From Afifella sp. IM 167 (lineage in GTDB: Bacteria; Pseudomonadota; Alphaproteobacteria; Rhizobiales; Afifellaceae): a DNA stretch of 64,000 nucleotides. The notes under the pieces were generated by a model. That model was not told where the DNA came from. It did not search any database and was given only the letters and a program-made list of their open reading frames with translations. Location of the stretch: the NCBI RefSeq assembly GCF_020144925.1, contig NZ_NSLC01000010.1, positions 90,482 through 154,481 on the forward strand, written 5' to 3'. The position numbers and the translations under genes are program-made. This document shows, piece after piece, positions 58,283 to 64,000 of the stretch (positions are counted from its first letter, which is position 1; every line of letters begins with the position of its first letter).

Positions 58283-59323
58283 ATGGTCGCGGTCCGAGCT
58301 GGCGGCGTTTCCGCATTCGTCGCCGCCCCACCTGAGAGTATTCGCCTCTTCCTTGTCTATGGGCCGGATCAGGGTGCCGTGACAGAGCGGGCCGAGACGC
58401 TGGCCTCGGTCCTATCTTCCCGGCACGCCGGCGGCGTCACCCTGGTGCGCATCGGCTCCGACGAGCTCTCCGGCGATCCGGGCCGCATTTCCGACGAGGC
58501 GAATGCCGATCTGCTTTTCGGCGGCCCGCCGCTGATCCGGCTCAAGGTGGTGGACGGGCGCCACAACGTGGCGAACGCCGTCCGACCGCTCTTCGATAAT
58601 CCGCCCGAGACGCCAGCCCTCATCGTTGAGGCGGAAGAACTGCGCGCCGGCAATGCGCTGAGAAAACTCTTCGAGGAGGCCGCCTTCTCCGTGGCGCTTC
58701 CCTGTTACGAGGCGACGGCCGAGGACACCGCCGATCTCGCGCGCTCCGCCTTGCGCGAGGCCGGTCTTCAGATCGCACCCGATGCGCTCGACTATCTCGT
58801 GGCCCATCTCGGCGGCGACCGCGGCGTGACCCGTCGCGAGCTCGAAAAGCTCATCCTCTATGCAGGCGACTCGCGTGAGGTCGCTCTGGAGGACGTCGTG
58901 GCCGTCAGCGGCGAGAGCGTGGAGCTGCGCAACGACCGGCTCATCGACCATGCCTTGACCGGCGATATCGCGCGCCTGGCGGACGACCTCAACCGCCTGA
59001 AAGCCGAGGGCGGCTCCCCCGCCTCGGTGATGTCGCAGGCGCTGAGCCATCTCATCATGCTGTCGGGGCTGGCCGCAGAGGCGGCCCGAGGCGGGTCGAT
59101 CTCATCGCTAGTGGACCGGGCCCGCCCCCCGGTGCATTTCAGGCGCAAGGACAAGGTGGTGCGGACCCTGCAGCTCTGGCCCCTGCCGGCCCTGCAGCGT
59201 GCCCGCGCTGCGCTCGACAGCGCGGTTCTCGAAACCCGACAGCTCCCGGCTCTCGACCATGCCGTCGCAGCCACGACGCTCCTCAAGCTCGCCCAGGCGG
59301 CACGGCGCGCGGCTCGACGCTAG
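58283..59323 (+). CDS. holA: DNA polymerase III delta subunit
   Basis: 346-residue clamp-loader subunit that opens the sliding clamp. Family blocks: IRLFLVYGPDQGAVTERAET at the start, RLKVVDGRHNVANA, and the C-terminal collar domain (FRRKDKVVRTLQLW, ALDHAVAATTLLKLAQAAR). An N-terminal extension of about 20 residues before the core may mean the true start is later. It converges with parB, 36 bases away. Confidence 0.92.
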   Translation: MVAVRAGGVSAFVAAPPESIRLFLVYGPDQGAVTERAETLASVLSSRHAGGVTLVRIGSDELSGDPGRISDEANADLLFGGPPLIRLKVVDGRHNVANAVRPLFDNPPETPALIVEAEELRAGNALRKLFEEAAFSVALPCYEATAEDTADLARSALREAGLQIAPDALDYLVAHLGGDRGVTRRELEKLILYAGDSREVALEDVVAVSGESVELRNDRLIDHALTGDIARLADDLNRLKAEGGSPASVMSQALSHLIMLSGLAAEAARGGSISSLVDRARPPVHFRRKDKVVRTLQLWPLPALQRARAALDSAVLETRQLPALDHAVAATTLLKLAQAARRAARR

Positions 59324-59359
59324 GCGGGCGCTCCCGTCAGATCCAGGAAGGAGCCTGGC

Positions 59360-60241
59360 TCAGGCCCGCAGCCGGTTGCAGACCGCATCGAGCTGATCGA
59401 GATCGCGGTACTTCAGCCGCACTTCCCCGCGGCCATCGGGCCTGTGGCGGATATCCACCTTTATCCCCAGCCGGTCGCCGATCTCGCGCTCCAGCGCGAT
59501 GGTATCGGCATCTTTTTCGTCCGCCTGCCGCGCGGTTCCGCCGGAGGGCTCAGCGCCGCGCTGGGCGAGCTTTTCCGTGTCGCGTACCGACAGGCCCTTG
59601 GCGATGGCGATGTCGGCGAGCTTGACCGGCTCCTCGGTGTTGATGAGCGCCCGCGCATGGCCCGCCGTCAGCCGGCCGAAACGCAGATGCTCCAGCACCT
59701 TTTCCGGTAGCTTCAGGAGCCGCAGGGTGTTCGTGACATGGACCCGGCTCTTGCCGATGACGTCGGCGAGGTCGCCCTGGCTGTAGCTGAATTCCTGGAT
59801 CAGAGCCTGATAGCCCTGCGCCTCCTCCAGCGGATTGAGGTCGCTGCGCTGGACGTTCTCCACGATCGCGAGCTCGAGTGCCTCGCGGTCGGAGACCTCC
59901 AGAACCGTGATCGGCACCTCGTGGATACCCGCCATCTGCGAGGCGCGCCACCGGCGCTCGCCGGCGATGATCTCGTACTCGCCGGGCGTGTCGGGCTTCG
60001 GTCGCACCACCACCGGCTGGACGAGACCATGGGCGCGGATGGAGGCGGCCAGATCCTCCAGCTCTTCGCCGGAAAAATCCCTGCGCGGATTGCGTGGGTT
60101 GGGATGGATGGAAGCAAGCAGCGCCGTCAGCGGCGTGCGCGGCGCCTCGCTCGCCTGGGCGGGCGCCGCATCCGGCACCGCGTAATCCTGGAGGAGCGCG
60201 TCGAGACCGCGTCCCAGCCGCCTTGGGGGTTCCTGTGCCAT
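59360..60241 (-). CDS. parB: Chromosome partitioning protein ParB
   Basis: 293-residue parS-binding CTPase. The start at 60241 begins MAQEPPRRLGRGLDALLQDY. ParB/Srx CTPase motifs: GERRWRASQMAG and VENVQRSDLNPLEEAQGYQ. The helix-turn-helix YSQGDLADVIGKSRVHVTNT binds parS, and the C-terminal dimer domain follows. It lies 8 bases downstream of parA. Three parS sites are found about 3.4 kb away at 63627-63717. Confidence 0.96.
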   Translation of the reverse strand: MAQEPPRRLGRGLDALLQDYAVPDAAPAQASEAPRTPLTALLASIHPNPRNPRRDFSGEELEDLAASIRAHGLVQPVVVRPKPDTPGEYEIIAGERRWRASQMAGIHEVPITVLEVSDREALELAIVENVQRSDLNPLEEAQGYQALIQEFSYSQGDLADVIGKSRVHVTNTLRLLKLPEKVLEHLRFGRLTAGHARALINTEEPVKLADIAIAKGLSVRDTEKLAQRGAEPSGGTARQADEKDADTIALEREIGDRLGIKVDIRHRPDGRGEVRLKYRDLDQLDAVCNRLRA

Positions 60242-60249
60242 GTTCCCTC

Positions 60250-61071
60250 CTACGCCGCTCTCAGCACGCGCTCGCGCTGGATCACTTCGCTCGCCAGCTT
60301 GAGATAGGCCTGGCTGCCGGCGCAGTTGATGTCGTAGAGGATCGCCGGCTTGCCGTGCGACGGCGCCTCCGAGATGCGCACATTGCGCGGAATGATGGTG
60401 TCGTAGACCTTCTCGCCCATATGCGAGCGCACATCCTCCACGACCTGTCCGGAGAGGTTGTTGCGGCCGTCGTACATGGTGAGCACGATGCCATGGATCG
60501 AGAGCTCCGGATTGAGCCCGCGGCGCACCCGCTCGACGGTACCGAGGATCTGGCTGAGACCTTCGAGCGCGAAGAACTCGCACTGCAGCGGCACCAGCAC
60601 GGCATGCCCGGCCGCCATGGCGTTGATGGTCAAAAGATTGAGCGAGGGCGGGCAGTCGATCAGCACATAAGTGTAGGGCGGCGAGGCCTCGGTTCCGAGG
60701 TCGGCGACGGCCTTGCGCAGCCGGAAGGCGCGATCCTGGAGGCTGGCGATCTCCAGCTCGACGCCGAGGAGGTCGAGGGTGGAAGGCGCGATCGACAGGC
60801 GCGGCACGACCGTGTCGCGCGCCACCTGCCGGATGGCCATGCCGTCCATCAGGATATCGTAAGTGGAGTGTAGCCGGTTCTCCCTGCCGATCCCCAGACC
60901 CGTCGAGGCGTTGCCCTGCGGATCGAGGTCGACGATGAGGACGCGCTCGCCGATCGCGGCGAGAGCTGTGCCGAGATTGATTGCCGTTGTCGTTTTGCCA
61001 ACGCCGCCCTTCTGGTTAGCGATGACGAGGACGCGGGGAATCGGGGGAAGCCGCTCCGGGTTCTGCGGCAT
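60250..61071 (-). CDS. parA: Chromosome partitioning ATPase ParA
   Basis: 273-residue deviant Walker ATPase. Walker A' is NQKGGVGKTTTAINLG; IVDLDPQGNASTGLG is Walker A'' / switch I; LIDCPPSLNLLTINA is switch II. It moves ParB-parS complexes to the poles. It lies 3 bases downstream of rsmG, in the order mnmG-rsmG-parA-parB that marks the origin region in alphaproteobacteria. Confidence 0.97.
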   Translation of the reverse strand: MPQNPERLPPIPRVLVIANQKGGVGKTTTAINLGTALAAIGERVLIVDLDPQGNASTGLGIGRENRLHSTYDILMDGMAIRQVARDTVVPRLSIAPSTLDLLGVELEIASLQDRAFRLRKAVADLGTEASPPYTYVLIDCPPSLNLLTINAMAAGHAVLVPLQCEFFALEGLSQILGTVERVRRGLNPELSIHGIVLTMYDGRNNLSGQVVEDVRSHMGEKVYDTIIPRNVRISEAPSHGKPAILYDINCAGSQAYLKLASEVIQRERVLRAA

Positions 61072-61074
61072 GTC

Positions 61075-61731
61075 TCAGGCCTTCCTCAGCTTTGGATTGG
61101 AGATGGCTGCAATCGTTCCGCCGCCCCCGGCGGCGCTTTCGAACAATATCCGATCGAAGCTCCAGATGTGAGCCGCGGAAGCTTCTTCATGCACATATTC
61201 CTTGCCCTTCATGGCAAGAAGAACGCCGCCGGACGCCAGAAGCGGGGCGGCGAGCGCAAGAAGCGTGTCGAGCGGCGCCAGCGCCCGCGCACTGACCACA
61301 TCGAACCGGCCGGCGCGGCCGTCTGAGAGCGCCTCGATCCGCTCGGAAACAACGGTCGCGTTCGGGGCGCAGACCCGCGCCGCCTGGCGCAGGAACGCGG
61401 CCTTCTTGTGGTTCGCCTCCACGAGCGTCACCTCGATCCCCCGCGCCTTGCCGGCAATCGCCACGACGAGACCGGGAAAGCCGCCGCCGCTGCCGAGGTC
61501 GATCCAGCGCCGCGCGCTCTCGGATGTCAGCGGCAGGAGCTGCAGGCTGTCGGCGACATGTCGCGTCCAGATCTCCGCCAGCGTTTTCGGCGCGACGAGG
61601 TTGTGCGTCGCCTGCCATTCGAAGAGGAGCGCGACGAACCGTTCCAGATCCGATTCGACGTCTCTGGAAAGATCGAATGGCGCGAGAGCTGTGCCTTTCG
61701 CCGGCACCTCGCCGAGCAGTTCAGGCGGCAC
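61075..61731 (-). CDS. rsmG: 16S rRNA (guanine527-N7)-methyltransferase
   Basis: 218-residue SAM-dependent methyltransferase (GidB). The SAM motif is [36 protein letters not shown] and [18 protein letters not shown] are further family blocks. Its start overlaps the end of mnmG by 11 bases, so translation is coupled. Confidence 0.96.
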   Translation of the reverse strand: MPPELLGEVPAKGTALAPFDLSRDVESDLERFVALLFEWQATHNLVAPKTLAEIWTRHVADSLQLLPLTSESARRWIDLGSGGGFPGLVVAIAGKARGIEVTLVEANHKKAAFLRQAARVCAPNATVVSERIEALSDGRAGRFDVVSARALAPLDTLLALAAPLLASGGVLLAMKGKEYVHEEASAAHIWSFDRILFESAAGGGGTIAAISNPKLRKA

Positions 61732-63589
61732 GGCGCTCCCTCCCCGTCTTCTTCAGATGCGCCAGGATGAGCGTCAGGGCGGCCGGCGTCATCCCCTCGA
61801 TGCGCCCGGCCTGGGCAAGGCTCGCGGGCCGCACGATCTCGAGCCGCTCACGCAGTTCGTTGGAAAGACCCGCGAGCCCGCCATAGGCGAAGTCGTCCGG
61901 GATGGCGACCGCCTCCTCCCGCTTCAGGACCGCGACATCCTCCTTCTGCCGATCCAGATAGACGGCGTAGCGCGCATCGGTCGTCACCTGGCGGATCTGC
62001 GCCTCCTCTGCCGGGGCAAGCTCCGGCCAGATTCGCGTAAGATCCGCGAAGGTGATCTCCGGATAGGAAAGAAGCTGCATCCCGGTGCGGCGGATACCGT
62101 CCTGGTTCACAGCGAGGCCATGGCGCGCGGCCTCGCTCGGCGTGAGCGTCCTCTCCCCGAGGATCGCCCGCAGATGGCCGAGCGCGTTCGCTTTCTTCCG
62201 GAACCGATTCGACCGCTCGCTTCCGACGATCCCCCACGCTTCTCCGAGAGGCGTGAGCCGCTCGTCGGCGTTGTCGACCCTCAGGGCCAGCCGGTATTCG
62301 GCGCGCGAGGTGAACATGCGGTAAGGCTCCGTCACGCCCCGCGTCACCAGGTCGTCCAGCATGACACCGATATAGGCGTCTGCCCTCGACAGGCTGACCG
62401 GTTCCTCGCCGCCTGTGAGCCGTGCGGCGTTGAGCCCTGCGACGAGCCCCTGCGCGGCCGCCTCTTCGTAGCCGGTGGTACCGTTGATCTGGCCGGCGAG
62501 GAAAAGACCGGCGACTTTCTTCAGCTCCAACCCCGATGTGAGCTCCCGCGGATCGACATGGTCGTATTCGATGGCATAGCCCGGGCGCAGAATGGTCGCC
62601 TTCTCGAGACCGGGCAGGCTGCGCACGAGCGCCAGTTGAACATCCTCCGGCAGCGAGGTCGAAATGCCGTTCGGATAGACGGTGTCGTCGTCGAGGCCCT
62701 CCGGCTCCAGGAAGATCTGATGGCTGTCGCGATCGGCGAAGCGGACGATCTTGTCCTCGATGGAGGGGCAATAGCGCGGCCCCCGGCTTTCGATGCGGCC
62801 AGAATACATGGCCGAACGGGTGAGGTTCTGCCGGATGATCTCATGCGTCTGCCACACCGTGCGCGTGATGGCGCAGGCGATCTGGGGCGTGGTGATCCGC
62901 TCTGTCATTGCCGAGAACGGTTCCGGCGGATCGTCGCCGCGCTGCTTCTCAAGCTGCGACCACGCGATCGTCCTGCCGTCGAGGCGCGGCGGCGTCCCCG
63001 TCTTGAGGCGCCCGAGGCGGAGACCGATCCGGCCAAGCGTCGCGGCCAGCGCAAGGGCCGGGGGCTCGCCGGCGCGGCCGGCGGGCATGGTCGCTTCCCC
63101 GATATGGATGAGACCGCGAAGGAAGGTGCCGGTGGTGATGACCGCCGCCCCGCAGGCGACTTCCCGACCGTCGGCAAGGACGATCGCCGCCAGTCGCCCA
63201 TCCTCGAGACGCAGATCCGCAGCCTCGCCCTCGATAACCGCAAGATTGTTCTGCGCCCGAATCGCTTCCTGCATCGCACGGCGATAGAGCGAGCGATCGC
63301 TCTGGGCGCGCGGCCCCTGCACCGCCGGCCCCTTGCGGCGGTTGAGCATGCGGAACTGAATCCCTGCCGCGTCCGCCACCTTCCCCATCAGGCCATCGAG
63401 CGCGTCGATTTCGCGGACCAGATGCCCCTTCCCGAGACCGCCGATCGCCGGGTTGCAGGACATCGTGCCGATCGTGTCGAAGCGATGCGTCAGAAGAATC
63501 GTGCTCGCACCTGCACGCGCCGCGGCCGCCGCCGCCTCGCAGCCAGCGTGGCCGCCCCCGATCACAACCACATCGCATCTCTGGATCAT
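61721..63589 (-). CDS. mnmG: tRNA modification enzyme MnmG (GidA)
   Basis: 622-residue FAD enzyme that, with MnmE, puts carboxymethylaminomethyl on the wobble uridine of some tRNAs. FAD motif: [40 protein letters not shown]; the catalytic Cys is in [13 protein letters not shown]. The C-terminal helical domain that binds MnmE is complete. Its partner gene mnmE begins to its right, also on the minus strand, with parS sites in between. Confidence 0.97.
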   Translation of the reverse strand: MIQRCDVVVIGGGHAGCEAAAAAARAGASTILLTHRFDTIGTMSCNPAIGGLGKGHLVREIDALDGLMGKVADAAGIQFRMLNRRKGPAVQGPRAQSDRSLYRRAMQEAIRAQNNLAVIEGEAADLRLEDGRLAAIVLADGREVACGAAVITTGTFLRGLIHIGEATMPAGRAGEPPALALAATLGRIGLRLGRLKTGTPPRLDGRTIAWSQLEKQRGDDPPEPFSAMTERITTPQIACAITRTVWQTHEIIRQNLTRSAMYSGRIESRGPRYCPSIEDKIVRFADRDSHQIFLEPEGLDDDTVYPNGISTSLPEDVQLALVRSLPGLEKATILRPGYAIEYDHVDPRELTSGLELKKVAGLFLAGQINGTTGYEEAAAQGLVAGLNAARLTGGEEPVSLSRADAYIGVMLDDLVTRGVTEPYRMFTSRAEYRLALRVDNADERLTPLGEAWGIVGSERSNRFRKKANALGHLRAILGERTLTPSEAARHGLAVNQDGIRRTGMQLLSYPEITFADLTRIWPELAPAEEAQIRQVTTDARYAVYLDRQKEDVAVLKREEAVAIPDDFAYGGLAGLSNELRERLEIVRPASLAQAGRIEGMTPAALTLILAHLKKTGRERRAA

Positions 63590-63626
63590 GAGCGTGATCT
63601 AGTGGCTTGTCGCCGTGTTGGAAAGG

Positions 63627-63642
63627 TGTTTCACGTGGAACG
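63627..63642 (+). promoter_or_regulatory. parS site 1 (variant)
   Basis: TGTTTCACGTGGAACG: two differences from the consensus parS TGTTTCACGTGAAACA. It is the first of three sites in the mnmG-mnmE spacer and is bound by ParB in the family's known system. Confidence 0.7.
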
Positions 63643-63662
63643 GGACAGAAGGCGGCGTCTTG

Positions 63663-63678
63663 CGTTTCACGTGAAACG
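63663..63678 (+). promoter_or_regulatory. parS site 2
   Basis: CGTTTCACGTGAAACG is a perfect 16-bp palindrome that contains the parS core GTTTCACGTGAAAC. It lies 36 bases from site 1. Confidence 0.9.
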
Positions 63679-63701
63679 CCCTCGCGGATCCCCGGGGTCC
63701 G

Positions 63702-63717
63702 CGTTTCACGTGAAACA
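63702..63717 (+). promoter_or_regulatory. parS site 3
   Basis: CGTTTCACGTGAAACA has the full parS core and differs from the consensus only at the first base. It ends 2 bases before the mnmE stop. Confidence 0.9.
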
Positions 63718-63719
63718 CA

Positions 63720-64000
63720 TTATTTACCAATACAGAACTTGCCGAACACAGCGTCGAGGATCTCTTCGGCGTCGACGCGTCCGGTGATCCGACCAACGGC
63801 GGTGACGCAGGCTCGCAGATCTTCCACGAGCAATTCATCGGTGGGATCCCCTTTCCGTTCCAGAACCGATTCGATGCGGCGAGACAGCGAAGAAATCCCG
63901 GCGCGCTGCCTGGCATTCACCGGCGCGGTGCCCGCCGCCCCCCCAGCATCAGCCTGACGCTTCAACCAGGCGCCCAGGGCCCCCTCAAGTTCCGCAAGGC
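63720..64000 (-). CDS. mnmE: tRNA modification GTPase MnmE, C-terminal part only
   Basis: Partner of MnmG in wobble-uridine modification. Only the C-terminal 93 or so residues are in the window; the gene continues past the right edge. The frame is open to position 64000 (LAELEGALGAWLKRQ at the edge). It has the helical domain NARQRAGISSLSRRIE and ends VFGKFCIGK, the conserved C-terminal Cys motif (C-x-G-K). The GTPase domain lies outside the window. The stop is 2 bases from parS site 3. Confidence 0.93.
   Translation of the reverse strand, partial: LAELEGALGAWLKRQADAGGAAGTAPVNARQRAGISSLSRRIESVLERKGDPTDELLVEDLRACVTAVGRITGRVDAEEILDAVFGKFCIGK

Noticed and set aside
61202..63787. Long plus-strand open frame (861 codons) over mnmG and rsmG
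   Set aside because: Antisense to two conserved housekeeping genes and without any recognisable domain.

Overview
The window is GC-rich chromosomal DNA of an alphaproteobacterium, most likely order Hyphomicrobiales (Rhizobiales). The evidence is the block mnmE-mnmG-rsmG-parA-parB with a parS cluster, the block glnK-amtB-ftsK-lolA-xth, an Omp19-type lipoprotein of the Brucella family, a CenR-like regulator, and TTAA-N7-TTAA (CtrA-type) boxes. No phage, insertion sequence, CRISPR array or plasmid gene was found. Genus cannot be told from the sequence alone. The parABS genes at the right end suggest the replication origin is not far away.

Layout. 1-4.8 kb: priA (5' part only), a CaCA-type cation exchanger, a transaldolase-like aldolase, xerC and two small secreted proteins. 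4.8-16.6 kb, all on the minus strand: zapE, mdh, sucC, sucD, sucA, sucB, a MAPEG protein, a LysE-type exporter and lpdA. Together these encode the 2-oxoglutarate dehydrogenase complex, succinyl-CoA synthetase and malate dehydrogenase of the TCA cycle. 16.7-20.4 kb: envelope and redox genes (a small secreted protein, omp19, an acyltransferase, a rhodanese, a Tat-exported MsrB, a VOC protein). 21-24 kb: one very unusual gene for a membrane-anchored, Pro/Ala-rich protein with 18 copies of a short Trp motif (S-W-L-F/Y-R/P). This is the most likely undescribed system in the window. 24.1-24.9 kb: sdhB, with no sdhC, sdhD or sdhA beside it. 25-37.5 kb: accessory metabolism (a TPP enzyme, an MBL hydrolase, choline sulfatase with a ProX binding protein and a LysR regulator, a periplasmic glucan protein, an aldo/keto reductase with an AraC regulator, a PilZ protein) and tRNA-Gly. 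37.9-43 kb: translation quality control and stress genes (PrdX, GNAT, CnoX-like thioredoxin, LON-domain protein, Trm112-like, TetR, UbiH-like). 43-51 kb: tesB, two tandem glnK-amtB pairs, ftsK and lolA. 51.6-55 kb: xth, a CenR/cNMP-binding pair, an L,D-transpeptidase and a YggS protein. 55-64 kb: leuS-lptE-holA, converging on mnmE-mnmG-rsmG-parA-parB.

How the genes fit together. The TCA genes form one functional block. The glnK-amtB pairs handle ammonium sensing and uptake, with sigma54-like promoters in front of each pair. CtrA-type boxes lie in front of ftsK and in front of the Trp-motif repeat gene, which suggests the latter belongs to the cell-cycle or polarity programme. The parABS, ftsK, xerC and cenR genes cover chromosome segregation and cell-cycle control. 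Starts were often moved downstream of the longest open frame where a ribosome binding site, a signal peptide or family length favoured it; this is stated per gene.
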